Shown: positions 36,053 to 45,526 of the stretch, piece by piece
Position numbering within the stretch: the stretch's first letter is position 1
Layout: the number at the start of each line of letters is the position of its first letter
DNA from: Parabacteroides sp.
GTDB taxonomy: Bacteria; Bacteroidota; Bacteroidia; Bacteroidales; Tannerellaceae
DNA length: 64,000 nucleotides
Assembly: GCA_019417325.1 (NCBI GenBank)
Contig: DXVO01000034.1
Span: 302,714 to 366,713 of the forward strand
Direction of reading: 5' to 3'
Made by a program: the position numbers and the translations under genes
The notes under the pieces: model-generated
The model's input: the letters and a program-made list of their open reading frames with translations, nothing else
Told to the model about the DNA's origin: nothing
Database searches by the model: none

Positions 36053-38845
36053 TTAGATTTTCTTTATTTTAAAATGGTATGTTCCGGATCCGATTGTAAC
36101 TATGGTACATTTATCTCCTTCCGTCCGGGAGTTAATACCAGCGACATCTTTCAGCTTTATACCGCTTTCAGTTATATACTCTGTATTTGCGGATGGGAGG
36201 TATACGGAAGCCCGGCTGTTTGCCGGAACTTCCACCCGGATTGTAAACTCGTTGTTATTATCTTTCCAATCCGAGACGATTAGTCCGTAAGGTGATTGGT
36301 AGGTCGTTCGTGCTTCCCGGATATCTCCTACCGGCTCAGGATGTATCACAATATGTTTGAACCCGAAAGAATCTTCCCGTTGACGGATGCCACCCAGACC
36401 ACTGAATAGCCATTCCATCAGATGACCCAGCATAAAATGATTGTTTGATACGAAGCCGTATGCCTGCCAGGATTCGGTGAGGGCGGTAGCCCCGTGAGCC
36501 AGTTGCCAACCGTATCCCGGCGAGTCGTATTTACAGTTCATGTCGTAAATTACATCCGATGCACCGCCTGCTTCAAGAGCGCGCAAGACATACCGATAAC
36601 CTACGTCACCTGCCGTAAGGGCATTGTTCCGTCCACGAATATCGGCGATCAGGTTGTCGAATACCTGCTGCCTGTTTTCCGGTGTTGTCAGTCCCATGTA
36701 GAGGGCGACGGCGTTTGCCGCCTGACTGTTACGGTCATACTTACGGGTGACCGGGTTCCAGTAGGTCTGGTTGAAAGTTTGTTTGATACGTACCGCCAGT
36801 TCCCGGTATTTGCGTGCATCGTCCGGTTTGCCTAAAAGACCGGCCATTTTCTCCATCAGGGTAACATCATAATAGTAAATAGCGGTGGCCGTTACGCCAT
36901 TGGAGGTCAGTTGGGCTTCTCCCGGGGGCTTGGGACCAATATCGAACCAGTCTCCCAAACCGTAGGCGATGATATGGTTATTCGCTTTTGAGGACAGGTA
37001 GCCGATGTAACGTTGCATATCCGGATAATAGGTTTCGATCAGGCGTGTGTCGCCATACCACTGATAGATGTACCAGGGGCTGATGATAAATGTGCTTCCC
37101 CATTCAGGCGTATCTTTGAATCCTCCTTCAAACTCAACCAGTTCAGGGGCAATGGTCGGAATCATGCCGTTGTCAGCCTGTGTGGAACGCATGTCGTTAA
37201 ATGTCTTTTCATACAATTGCGCCAAGTTGTAGCGGTATTGTACGGAGTATTGCATCAGGTGTGCTTCTTCCAACCAGCCCAACTTTTCCCGGTGCGGACA
37301 GTCGGTCAGTACGCTTGCCATATTGCTGCGGATAGCCCAGTCGATTAGTTCGTATATCTGGTTAAATAACGGTTTCGAGCAATGGAAACTGCCGACATTT
37401 TCGGCCGAGTTACAGGTATGTAGACCTGTTATTTCTATTATTTCTGGTAGTCCGTCCGGATTCGGCTGCCCGGTTGGAATAGCACCTTCTACTTGCACAT
37501 AACGGAAGCCGTAATAGGTAAATTGCGGTTGCCAGTTTTCCATTCCTTTGCCCTTTGGGATGTAACCGAACCAGAAAGGAGCACCGGATGCACTTTGGTT
37601 TACGGTACTGTCCGGATTCAGCAGTTCGGCCGGATAAAGTTTAACCGGATGCGTGTTCTTTGCATGTAGGGAAAGCCGTATGATGCCGGAAAAGTTTTGT
37701 CCCAAATCGTAGACCCATTGTCCTTGCTTGGTCTTGAAAAGACGAACGGTGGGGATTTGGTCGCGTACGGTCAGCGGTGCGGAGCGTTGGGAGAGGAGCC
37801 GGGTTTTCCAGCCTGTGTCCAGCGCCTTATTCCAGGTGTGGTCGTCGAAACCAGGTTGCATCCATCCATCTTGTTCTTTATTGGCATCGTAATCTTCACC
37901 TCCGTAAATACTACTGTAGGTAACGGGGCTTTCGGTTACTTTCCAATCTGTATCGGTTACAACAGTCTGCGTACTACCGTCCGTATAGTCTATTTGTATT
38001 TTCATCAACAGGCGGGGAGCACCGTAAGACGCAAGCAGTTTGAAGTACCGTTCACGCGGGATATTGAAGAAACCGTTTCCTACCATTACGCCGACAGCAT
38101 TCTGTCCCTGTTTTAACTGTGCAGTGATATCGAAGGATACATATAAGGCGCATTTATCATATTTCGTCCATCCCGGGTCGAGGAAATGGTTATCGACTTT
38201 ACTTCCATTTAGGAACATATCGAAATGACCAAGGCCGGAAACATAGGCAACTGCTCGTTTTACGGTTTTTTGGACTGCAAACTCTTTCCTGAATTGGGGC
38301 AGGTAGTACATACCGGTCTTTTTGCCTTTCAATATTCGATCTACATTTGCCAAGCCGTGTAATCCAGTCGTGACAATCTCGTCTTTCTTATCTTTTTCCA
38401 ATGCGATCCATTTGGCATTGCTCCAGTCCTTTTCTGAAAGCAGTCCCATCGAGAACTGGTGAATAAGGCTCCATGGCGAGGCATTTCCTTCTTTATCCCA
38501 GGTTTTTACTTTCCAATAATATACCTGTCCTGCTTCTAATCCTTTTCCCTTAAAAGGAACCAGTACGGAGGCGGAGGATTTGTTTTTTCCGCTATTCCAA
38601 ATATTTCCGTTGTCTATCTGCAATTTTTCCGGGGAATCGGCTACGAGTATCTGCCAGGCGGATTGCTCGAAGTTCCGTTGCTGAGCTTGAATCTGCCAAC
38701 TGAAACGAGGTTGTAAAGTCTCTATTCCCAGTGGATTTTCTTCTTGTTCGCACCGCAGGTTGTAGACAGAATGTGTGTCTGCTGCCTGTAAGATAAGTGG
38801 AAAAAGCATGCATATGATGCAAATATTGAATAGATTATTTTTCAT
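36053..38845 (-). CDS. Alpha-L-rhamnosidase (GH78)
   Basis: A 930-residue exported glycosidase with a signal peptide (about residues 1-21, ending LQAA). It removes terminal alpha-L-rhamnose from plant glycans such as rhamnogalacturonan or from flavonoid glycosides. The order is N-terminal beta domains (CEQEENPLGIETLQPRFSWQI and the FLNGSKVDNHFLDPGWTKY lectin-like part), a six-hairpin catalytic domain and a C-terminal beta domain. The catalytic region shows TDCPHREKLGWLEEAH near residues 512-526 and GDWFDIG with TATAIYYYDV later, typical of GH78. It lies downstream of SusC and SusD genes on the same strand with a hairpin between, so it is the enzyme of that locus, possibly with reduced expression. 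Confidence 0.93.
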   Translation of the reverse strand: MKNNLFNICIICMLFPLILQAADTHSVYNLRCEQEENPLGIETLQPRFSWQIQAQQRNFEQSAWQILVADSPEKLQIDNGNIWNSGKNKSSASVLVPFKGKGLEAGQVYYWKVKTWDKEGNASPWSLIHQFSMGLLSEKDWSNAKWIALEKDKKDEIVTTGLHGLANVDRILKGKKTGMYYLPQFRKEFAVQKTVKRAVAYVSGLGHFDMFLNGSKVDNHFLDPGWTKYDKCALYVSFDITAQLKQGQNAVGVMVGNGFFNIPRERYFKLLASYGAPRLLMKIQIDYTDGSTQTVVTDTDWKVTESPVTYSSIYGGEDYDANKEQDGWMQPGFDDHTWNKALDTGWKTRLLSQRSAPLTVRDQIPTVRLFKTKQGQWVYDLGQNFSGIIRLSLHAKNTHPVKLYPAELLNPDSTVNQSASGAPFWFGYIPKGKGMENWQPQFTYYGFRYVQVEGAIPTGQPNPDGLPEIIEITGLHTCNSAENVGSFHCSKPLFNQIYELIDWAIRSNMASVLTDCPHREKLGWLEEAHLMQYSVQYRYNLAQLYEKTFNDMRSTQADNGMIPTIAPELVEFEGGFKDTPEWGSTFIISPWYIYQWYGDTRLIETYYPDMQRYIGYLSSKANNHIIAYGLGDWFDIGPKPPGEAQLTSNGVTATAIYYYDVTLMEKMAGLLGKPDDARKYRELAVRIKQTFNQTYWNPVTRKYDRNSQAANAVALYMGLTTPENRQQVFDNLIADIRGRNNALTAGDVGYRYVLRALEAGGASDVIYDMNCKYDSPGYGWQLAHGATALTESWQAYGFVSNNHFMLGHLMEWLFSGLGGIRQREDSFGFKHIVIHPEPVGDIREARTTYQSPYGLIVSDWKDNNNEFTIRVEVPANSRASVYLPSANTEYITESGIKLKDVAGINSRTEGDKCTIVTIGSGTYHFKIKKI

Positions 38846-38949
38846 ATTGCTGTCTTTTCTGTGTGTTTAGTGAATTAATTCAAAGTCTTCCATTTGTTCA
38901 GCCTGGAGGCATACTTGTTAATTAGTCGTGTTTTTATGGTGGTAATAGT

Positions 38950-38987
38950 AAAAGGGGGCGGCCCCCGAAAATTGGGCCGTCCCTTTT
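38950..38987 (-). terminator. GC-rich hairpin between susD and the rhamnosidase gene
   Basis: Arms of AAAAGGG and CGGCCC-type sequence (38950-38964 with 38974-38987) pair with a small internal mismatch and are followed on the minus strand by CCTTTT. It lies 36 bp after the susD stop and can act as a terminator or as an attenuator for the GH78 gene. Confidence 0.65.
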
Positions 38988-39022
38988 GTTAAAAAATAAA
39001 AGATGTGAAAACCTTATGAATA

Positions 39023-40549
39023 TTAATAACCAGAATTTTGCTTGAGTTGATCATTTAATTGTAATTCGTTGTAAGGAATCGGATAAAGTAAGTATTCCGG
39101 TTTTATCTGATATGTACGGTCCGGAAGTTCCGGATCGATTGTTTTGATGTATTTTCCATAGGAGGTCATGACTTCAATTGCTTTTCCAGTCCTCAACAAA
39201 TCGTACCATCGGTGATTTTCGAATGCAAGTTCGTGGCGTCGTTCGTTGGCAACGACTTCGGCGTCGACCGTTGTAACAGTTGGCAAGCCGGCACGGATAC
39301 GAACTTGATTTACATATGAGACAGCATCGCCGGCGCGACCTTGTTCAACCAGACATTCAGCTAGCAGTAACAGGCAGTCCGCATAGCGGTAAACAGGCCA
39401 GTTGTCATCCGTATTCTCTATTTTGGAGTGTGCATGGCGGTATTTGTTGATGAACGGATAATTTACTGGGTAATCGTTGATTTTCGGATCGCCGACTTTC
39501 AGTACTTCGGCAACGACTAATGCATTTGCGGCATCCAGCGTACCTACTGCGACTGCGATAGACGGATCTACACGAAGATCACCCGGTTCGTAGGAGGCAA
39601 TCATTTCAGGTGTAGGGACGTTCCAACCTCCTGTCAGTAAGGTACTGCAATCAGGTACGCCGGTGATGATTTCCGCATTCGTAGTCTTTGGAATGAAATA
39701 GTAGAGCCAGTCACTTTGTTGCCCTTGGTCACCCATCTGATACTGAATTTCGAAAATAGATTCTTTTCCGTTCTTTTTGGAAGTATCATATATGTCTGCA
39801 TAATCCGGAAGTAACTCGTATCCCATATTCATGACATCTTTTAGTTGGGTTTCGGCTGTCGTGTAATCCCTGTCGGGTTTTGTCATCAGGATATATGCAT
39901 AAAGCATTTTGGCAGCGCCTTTAGTCGCTGCTCCGTTTTGTGGGAATTTGACAGCCGGTAGTTTTTCGATTGCATCTTTCACATCGTCGATCATAGCTGT
40001 ATATACGTCATTGGCAGGGGAACGGGGTAAGAATGCATTATCAGTTCCTGTTACTTCTTCTAGATGCAAAGGTACGTCTCCGTAGCATTGCACTAATTGA
40101 AAATACAGGAATGAGCGGATGAATTTGGCTTCTCCTATCGTTTTATTCTTGAAGTCTTCCGGAAAAGTAGTTTCTTTGATACGGTTTAGAATAGTATTCG
40201 CTCTCGAAATACCCGTATAGCAGGCATAATACATTTCGTTTGTCCATTGATTCTGATCATCCACGACAAAATCTGCAATGTTTTCCCGATAGAGAATATG
40301 AAGTCCTCGGTCTGCTTTGTAACGGGTATAATGCGTATTATCAGAACGCATTTCTCCCATGAGATATCCTTGTCTTGCCGAAACCCCGCGCAGGGCAGCG
40401 TAAGCTCCGTTTACTGCTTGGGTGAACTGCTCCTGGGTTTTAAAGAAAGTTGCATCATTCGGATAATACTGAGGGGTCAGGTTCAGAAAATCTTCCGAAC
40501 AAGAAGCCAAAGTAAACAATGCAACAACTAAACTAAATATCTTTTTCAT
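39023..40549 (-). CDS. SusD-type glycan-binding lipoprotein (RagB/SusD family)
   Basis: A lipoprotein of about 508 residues when started at MKKIFSLVVALFTLASC, which gives a proper lipobox (LASC, Cys17). The frame begins 18 codons further upstream, which would put a non-signal stretch before it. SusD features include the N-terminal TQEQFTQAVNGAYAALRG, IGEAKFIRSFLYFQLVQCYGDVPL in the helical core, YADCLLLLAECLVEQGRAGDAV in the TPR part, and the C-terminal ERRHELAFENHRWYDLLRTGK with a QLKQNSGY end. It is paired with the SusC gene 35 bp upstream and with the GH78 gene downstream, so a rhamnose-containing ligand is likely (inference). Confidence 0.95.
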   Translation of the reverse strand: MKKIFSLVVALFTLASCSEDFLNLTPQYYPNDATFFKTQEQFTQAVNGAYAALRGVSARQGYLMGEMRSDNTHYTRYKADRGLHILYRENIADFVVDDQNQWTNEMYYACYTGISRANTILNRIKETTFPEDFKNKTIGEAKFIRSFLYFQLVQCYGDVPLHLEEVTGTDNAFLPRSPANDVYTAMIDDVKDAIEKLPAVKFPQNGAATKGAAKMLYAYILMTKPDRDYTTAETQLKDVMNMGYELLPDYADIYDTSKKNGKESIFEIQYQMGDQGQQSDWLYYFIPKTTNAEIITGVPDCSTLLTGGWNVPTPEMIASYEPGDLRVDPSIAVAVGTLDAANALVVAEVLKVGDPKINDYPVNYPFINKYRHAHSKIENTDDNWPVYRYADCLLLLAECLVEQGRAGDAVSYVNQVRIRAGLPTVTTVDAEVVANERRHELAFENHRWYDLLRTGKAIEVMTSYGKYIKTIDPELPDRTYQIKPEYLLYPIPYNELQLNDQLKQNSGY

Positions 40550-40584
40550 GATTTTTCGTTTTAAGTTTATAATTTGTTTTCCTG

Positions 40585-43500
40585 TCAGAATGAGATATTG
40601 CATCCGATGCTGAATGTTCTAGGAACCGGGTAAGTCGTACGGTCGACGCCTAAACCGTTCCATCCCATATCTTCATTCATGGCGATTTCCGGATTCATAC
40701 CGGGATATTTCGTGAATGTAGCCAATTGCTGGGCTGTAATATACACCCGGAGCTTGGACAGGTACTGACTCGGTTTGATAGGAATCGTATAGCCCAGTGT
40801 GATATTTTTGATCGTTAGATAGGAAGCATCGTATACCCAACTGCTGTTGTTGAAGCGGAATAGTTCTGTTGTACCGGCTTTTGTTCTGGGAACAAACCCA
40901 TTACCTGGATTTTCCGGTGAACGCCAACGGTTGGCTACTTCTTTCAAGACATTGAAACAGCCATCAATATTTAACGTATGCTCGTAGTTGGAGTTTATGA
41001 TATCACCTCCTACTTGTCCGCTGATTAGGATGCTCAGATCGAAGTTCTTCCATGAGAATTCATTTGTCATACCATAGATGAAGTCCGGATTCGGATCACC
41101 GATTTTCACACGGTCGTTGTTATCGATTATGCCGTCGGGAACACCGTTAGGACCGCTGACATCTTTCATCCGGACTGTACCGATTTCGGACGATGCATGT
41201 TTCGGCTGCGAATTAAACTCTTCTTCGGTCATATACACGCCGTCGAACACATACCCCATGAATATACCGATAGGTTCGCCTACGGCCAGACGATTGAAAT
41301 CTTCCTGGTTGGAATATCCGCCTTTCGGTGTGTCATTCGTTCCCATTTTGGTTATTTCATTTCGGTTGAAAGCTATGTTCAGATTGGTTGTCCATTTGAA
41401 TTCACCGATAAGATTACGGGATTGAAGTGTTATTTCATGTCCCCATGCCTTGTAATCGCCAATGTTGGAATAGATATTGGAAAAACCGGAAGCTCTTGGA
41501 ATATCTACCTGATACAAAAGTCCGTTGACTTTCTTTTTGTAGTAATCATACATGAGGTAAATACGGTCGTTCAGGAATCCGAGATCGACGCCTAAGTCCA
41601 ATTGTTTCGTTTCTTCCCAGGTCAGGGCATTATTACCTAAGTTACCTAATCCTTTCCCAGGAGCCAATGCGCCTCCTAATACATAGTTATAAGTATTGAC
41701 CCCCGCAATGTAGCGGTAATTACCGATATTGTAGTTTCCTGTCAGACCGTAGCTGGCCCTGATCTTTAAATAGTTCATCACGTTGCTAACAGGTTCCATA
41801 AAGGCTTCATCTGAAACAATCCATCCGGCAGATACGGAAGGGAAGTTCGCATATTTGTTACCGGTTCCGAAACGGGAACATCCGTCACGGCGGAATGTGG
41901 CTTGCAACAGATAGCGGTCTTTATAGCTGTAGTTGGCACGCGCAATTACAGAAGCTAATGTCCATTGTTCGATATTGTTGTCGCCATTTTTAGTGGCTCC
42001 GGCTCCCATCCAAGCGATATCGTCACTCGGAAAATCCGTTGCCGTCAGTTGGTTATATTCGTTTGAATATTTCTGGGCGCTGTATCCCACTAATGCGTCA
42101 ATATTGTGATCACCGAATTTCTGGTTATACATCAACATGTTTTCGATGGTCCAACTATAGTGGAAATTCGTGTTATACTGTCCACTCGCTTTCTGTGGAG
42201 GAGCTGTGAACATAGCGCCTCCCGCCGTTGAAGGCGTAAAGTCTCTGTAATTCTTAGCACCTAAATCAAATCCTGCCTGGAATTTATATTTGATGCCGTT
42301 CCAGATATCCAATTCGGCAAAAACATTACTTAACAAAGTCAGATCCTGGGTTTTGCTTGTTTTTTCGTTTAAGACCCGTATCCAGTTCGGTTGCGGGAAC
42401 ATCCCTGGAGAATTAAGGGAAAGGATAGGTTCTCCGTTTTTATCATATGGGTTAACGGTCGGGTCTGCCAGAAAAGCTGCGCTTAATATCTGCCAGCCAC
42501 CGTCCGTATTTTGATTATTTTTGATTTGCAAGGTAGGAGCAATGTTCAATCCTAATTTTAATTTGTCATTAACCTGATAGTCGTTGTTTGCACGTAAAGA
42601 GTAACGTTCGAAATTAGAATTATACATCACACCGTCCTGGCGGAAGTAACCTAATACAATAGCTGTCTTGAATTTATCTTTATTGGCTGTGACACTGACG
42701 CTGTAATTTTGTGTGGCGGCATTGTGGGTCAGTAAGTCGTACCAGTTCGTTCCTGCTCCGTATTGTGCCGGATTCTGATATTGCTCCGGGACACCGCCGG
42801 TATAGCCTTCATATCTGGCAGCATCTTCGTAATATTCTTTTTTGTATTGAGCGAATTCTTCTCCGTTCATAACGTTTGGAGTTTTCAATCCTTTCAGGGT
42901 TTGGATGCCGAATGAAGCATTTACATCGACTTGTGTTTTCCCCTGTTTTCCCCGTTTCGTGGTGATCAGAACGACACCATTAGCTGCTCGTGAACCATAC
43001 AAAGAAGTAGCAGCAGCATCTTTCAGGATGGAAAATGTTTCGATTTCATCCGGGTTAATACTGCTTAAATCCATATTGATTGGCATTCCATCCACAACAA
43101 ATAGGGGAGAGCTGCCACCGTTTATCGAAGCGGCGCCACGGATACGGAACCCCATGCCTTTACCGGGTTGTCCTGTTGACTGGTTGATTTGTACACCGGC
43201 TATCTGTCCTTGCAGTTTCTGAGCAAACTGTCCGACCGGAATACTTTCCAATTCTTCTGCATCGACTTTTGACACCGACCCTGTTAAATCTCTTTTTTTC
43301 TGTGTACCGTAACTGACGACCACAAGCTCGTCCAGTTCGTTTACATTTTCTTTCAGAACGACATTCAAGGTCTTCTGATTGGAAACAGGTATTGTTTTTG
43401 TTTCATATCCGATGAAACTGATCGTGAGTATTTGATTTGGGTTGACATCTATGGAAAAATTACCATCCATGTCTGTGATAGTTCCGATAGTCGTTCCTTT

Positions 43501-43698
43501 CACAGCTATATTAGCTCCAGGTATGGGGTCACCTTTTGCATCAACTACCCGTCCGGTCAGCTTACCGGTTACCTGCTCTATACCGCTGATGGAATACGCC
43601 GTGTCTGCATGAATATTTGATATTACATATCCGGGGCTTAAAAAAACTGATAATAATACAGCTTTCGATAATAGGTTGCTGCATCTCGATTTGATCAT
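40585..43698 (-). CDS. SusC-type TonB-dependent outer-membrane transporter
   Basis: A 1037-residue importer with signal peptide, a carboxypeptidase-like regulatory domain (GRVVDAKGDPIPGANIAVKGTTIGTITDMDGNFSI, about residues 49-83), plug segments (LDELVVVSYGTQKKRDLTGSVS; ILKDAAATSLYGSRAANGVVLI) and a barrel ending in SIGCNISF. Unlike the SusC at 1061 it has no STN domain, so it is unlikely to signal through an anti-sigma factor. Regulation by a hybrid two-component protein or another factor would be expected, but none is adjacent. With susD and the GH78 gene it forms a three-gene uptake locus for a rhamnose-containing glycan. Confidence 0.96.
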   Translation of the reverse strand: MIKSRCSNLLSKAVLLSVFLSPGYVISNIHADTAYSISGIEQVTGKLTGRVVDAKGDPIPGANIAVKGTTIGTITDMDGNFSIDVNPNQILTISFIGYETKTIPVSNQKTLNVVLKENVNELDELVVVSYGTQKKRDLTGSVSKVDAEELESIPVGQFAQKLQGQIAGVQINQSTGQPGKGMGFRIRGAASINGGSSPLFVVDGMPINMDLSSINPDEIETFSILKDAAATSLYGSRAANGVVLITTKRGKQGKTQVDVNASFGIQTLKGLKTPNVMNGEEFAQYKKEYYEDAARYEGYTGGVPEQYQNPAQYGAGTNWYDLLTHNAATQNYSVSVTANKDKFKTAIVLGYFRQDGVMYNSNFERYSLRANNDYQVNDKLKLGLNIAPTLQIKNNQNTDGGWQILSAAFLADPTVNPYDKNGEPILSLNSPGMFPQPNWIRVLNEKTSKTQDLTLLSNVFAELDIWNGIKYKFQAGFDLGAKNYRDFTPSTAGGAMFTAPPQKASGQYNTNFHYSWTIENMLMYNQKFGDHNIDALVGYSAQKYSNEYNQLTATDFPSDDIAWMGAGATKNGDNNIEQWTLASVIARANYSYKDRYLLQATFRRDGCSRFGTGNKYANFPSVSAGWIVSDEAFMEPVSNVMNYLKIRASYGLTGNYNIGNYRYIAGVNTYNYVLGGALAPGKGLGNLGNNALTWEETKQLDLGVDLGFLNDRIYLMYDYYKKKVNGLLYQVDIPRASGFSNIYSNIGDYKAWGHEITLQSRNLIGEFKWTTNLNIAFNRNEITKMGTNDTPKGGYSNQEDFNRLAVGEPIGIFMGYVFDGVYMTEEEFNSQPKHASSEIGTVRMKDVSGPNGVPDGIIDNNDRVKIGDPNPDFIYGMTNEFSWKNFDLSILISGQVGGDIINSNYEHTLNIDGCFNVLKEVANRWRSPENPGNGFVPRTKAGTTELFRFNNSSWVYDASYLTIKNITLGYTIPIKPSQYLSKLRVYITAQQLATFTKYPGMNPEIAMNEDMGWNGLGVDRTTYPVPRTFSIGCNISF

Positions 43699-44030
43699 AA
43701 TATTAAAATTTAATTTAACAATTGAAATACTTTAATTTTCTCTACAATAAAATTTTTAGGCGCGTTGTTTTACATCTCTCCATAGGCAAATGATTTAAAA
43801 ATGATAATTGAATTTGTTCTGATAGGACTATTAACTATGGAGTGGTAAATGGTACGAAAAGGTGGGTTTAATTGGGTATATAAGTTTGTTTTTAGGTATT
43901 ATAGTCGGTTTTTGGTCGGGAAAAGTGATATATGTATTTTATGGAAATATCAGTTTAGTTAATTTTAATATCATTTTTGAAAGTATAGGGTTATTTTATA
44001 TCTCTAATTTTGTTACGGTAACTAAAGGAT
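43699..44030. other. AT-rich upstream region of the SusCD-GH78 locus
   Basis: I find no gene in this 330-bp gap. It must hold the promoter of the minus-strand SusC gene, but I see no convincing -7/-33 pair. The stretch contains many T-rich and TTTTA-type runs and no clear inverted repeat. Confidence 0.3.
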
Positions 44031-44036
44031 AAAGAA

Positions 44037-44067
44037 AAAACCTTAGTCCTATCAGAACTAAGGTTTT
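44037..44067 (-). terminator. Terminator of the DUF4252/sigma operon
   Basis: Arms 44037-44047 (AAAACCTTAGT) and 44057-44067 are perfectly complementary around a 9-base loop. On the minus strand the hairpin runs into a T-rich tract (44031-44040). It lies 74 bp past the stop of the last operon gene. Confidence 0.8.
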
Positions 44068-44140
44068 CTGTTTTCTAAGCATTTCTCGGAGTGCCAAAAA
44101 AGTTTTATCATTTGGAGCAGGTCGTTGCCTGCTTTTTGTC

Positions 44141-44602
44141 CTATTTTGAAAAACTGCTTGCCACATCCTGTATATCCTGTAAAGTGAATTTACCTGCAAG
44201 GCGAATGACCACATAACTGGAATCACTGTCGGCAAGCATAATCATCTCATTGATTAAATCTCCTTTCTGTTCCACATAAAAGACCGCATTGGTATTGTTG
44301 TCTTTCACGCGCATCAGCATTTCATGCGATTTACCGATAATATTAGAAAAATCTTTTTTCATGTTCTCTTTTATTTCCTGCTTATCAGAAGTAAGGATCT
44401 GCATGTTCTCTATTTTCCCTTTCAGGTTCGCCAGGTTAAGCCCGCCGCTCTCTATAGAGGGTATCATCTGGAACATTTTCTTGGATATATAGACGGAAGT
44501 CACATTGTTCATATCGGCATATTTGTCGAATAATTTATCCTGTGCAAAACATAGGGTAGAGCAAAACAGGCATAGAAGAAGGAAGATATATTTTGTTTTC
44601 AT
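44141..44602 (-). CDS. DUF4252 domain-containing exported protein (second copy of the operon)
   Basis: A 153-residue protein with a signal peptide (MKTKYIFLLLCLFCSTLCFAQ) and a compact DUF4252 body: DKYADMNNVTSVYISKKMFQMIPS, LANLKGKIENMQILTSDK, and a C-terminal YVVIRLAGKFTLQDIQDVA. It shares this layout with the 149-residue protein at 45516-45965: an N-terminal VTSV/VTKV strand, a KxxI helix, a strand with NMQIL/EVLDF, and a closing IRLxGKF/IRIKGKI strand. DUF4252 proteins have no known function; they are found next to ECF sigma factors in Bacteroidetes. It is the last gene of a four-gene operon, 4 bp after the membrane protein gene. Confidence 0.88.
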   Translation of the reverse strand: MKTKYIFLLLCLFCSTLCFAQDKLFDKYADMNNVTSVYISKKMFQMIPSIESGGLNLANLKGKIENMQILTSDKQEIKENMKKDFSNIIGKSHEMLMRVKDNNTNAVFYVEQKGDLINEMIMLADSDSSYVVIRLAGKFTLQDIQDVASSFSK

Positions 44603-44606
44603 TTTA

Positions 44607-45014
44607 TCAATCGTTTAAATGTTTGTTTAAAATATGGTTTACTTTGATTATTTCCTGATTGGCATTGTCGACCTGGCTGATACCCTTGTTGAGGTTTTGC
44701 GACATCAGTAGTAACGCCTTTTCGGCAACGAGGGCAGCTTCTTGCGGGTTCGAGTACGTATCGGCAAGCTGTTTACCTGCGGAAGACGAAGTATTGTAGC
44801 CGAATATTCCGATGCAAAGCAATAGGGTTGCAGCTATTCCGCTGAACCAGTAGAGAGAACGTTTACGAAGTGATAAACGGCTTCTTTTCCCTTCATTGGC
44901 AGCCAGGAGGTCGATTTGCTTTTCCAAACGGCTGGAAAGGCCTTCCGGCAAAGCCATCTCTTCCTGAAGCGCTTTATCAATCAATTCATCTATTTGTTTA
45001 TCGTTTCTATTCAT
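44607..45014 (-). CDS. One-pass membrane protein next to an ECF sigma factor (putative anti-sigma factor)
   Basis: A 135-residue protein. Residues 1-48 are charged and soluble (DELIDKALQEEMALPEGLSSRLEKQIDLL, then RSRLSLRKR). A single membrane segment lies at about 53-70 (YWFSGIAATLLLCIGIFGY), after a positive patch that places the N terminus in the cytoplasm, and the rest is periplasmic and helical. The layout and position fit an anti-sigma factor, though the zinc-binding anti-sigma HxxxCxxC motif is absent and the family is not recognised. Its start overlaps the sigma factor stop by 4 bp (ATGA), indicating translational coupling. Confidence 0.65.
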   Translation of the reverse strand: MNRNDKQIDELIDKALQEEMALPEGLSSRLEKQIDLLAANEGKRSRLSLRKRSLYWFSGIAATLLLCIGIFGYNTSSSAGKQLADTYSNPQEAALVAEKALLLMSQNLNKGISQVDNANQEIIKVNHILNKHLND

Positions 45015-45526
45015 ACTACATTCGTTTCATATAATTTATCGAACTGTTCCCGGATTATTTTACGTGCCCGGGAGAGAAGCACTCGTATATTAACGGCACT
45101 GAGTCCGGTAATTTGTTCTATTTCATCCAGAGAGCAATCGTTTATTCCTCTTAGTTTTAAAACCTGCCGTTGATTTTGTGGCAATTTGTTTATTAACCGT
45201 CGGACTTGCCGTATCTTGTCTTGTGTCTCCAGTTCTTTTTCCGGGGAGGAATCCGTGGAAAGCGTAATGGCTTCCGTTATCTCCTCATCGTGCCTGTTGG
45301 CATGGGCGGAACGGAGAAAATCGAGGCAGAGATTTTTTACTAACGTAACGCAGAATGCTTCCGGGGATTGGATTCCGGCTAATTCGTCTCTCCGGTTCCA
45401 TAGTTTGCAGTAGGCATCTTGCAGGATGTCTTCCGCATCCGCTTTACTTTCAACCAAAGCGTAGGCTATGCGGAATAGTTTGGGGTGGAGAGGAAGGAAC
45501 AGCCTTTTAAAGCTATCAGCATCCAT
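45011..45526 (-). CDS. RNA polymerase sigma factor, ECF subfamily
   Basis: A 171-residue group-4 sigma factor with the two conserved regions only. Region 2 is seen in YALVESKADAEDILQDAYCKLWNRRDEL and region 4 in INKLPQNQRQVLKLRGINDCSLDEIEQITGLSAVNIRVLLSRARKII. It would direct RNA polymerase to a small set of promoters in response to an envelope signal, probably released by the membrane protein encoded downstream (ATGA overlap). Its own start overlaps the upstream DUF4252 stop by 11 bp. The targets cannot be read from here; the operon itself is the usual first candidate. Confidence 0.93.
   Translation of the reverse strand: MDADSFKRLFLPLHPKLFRIAYALVESKADAEDILQDAYCKLWNRRDELAGIQSPEAFCVTLVKNLCLDFLRSAHANRHDEEITEAITLSTDSSPEKELETQDKIRQVRRLINKLPQNQRQVLKLRGINDCSLDEIEQITGLSAVNIRVLLSRARKIIREQFDKLYETNVV

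Noticed and set aside
36053..43698. The sulfatase at 31738 as part of the SusCD-rhamnosidase locus
   Set aside because: mutS lies between them on the opposite strand, and both units have their own terminators or promoters, so joint transcription is not possible; a functional link cannot be excluded.
45011..45526. The ECF sigma factor as the regulator of the STN-type SusC at 1061
   Set aside because: The adjacent membrane protein is not FecR-like and the two loci are 40 kb apart; the sigma operon is built around DUF4252 proteins instead.
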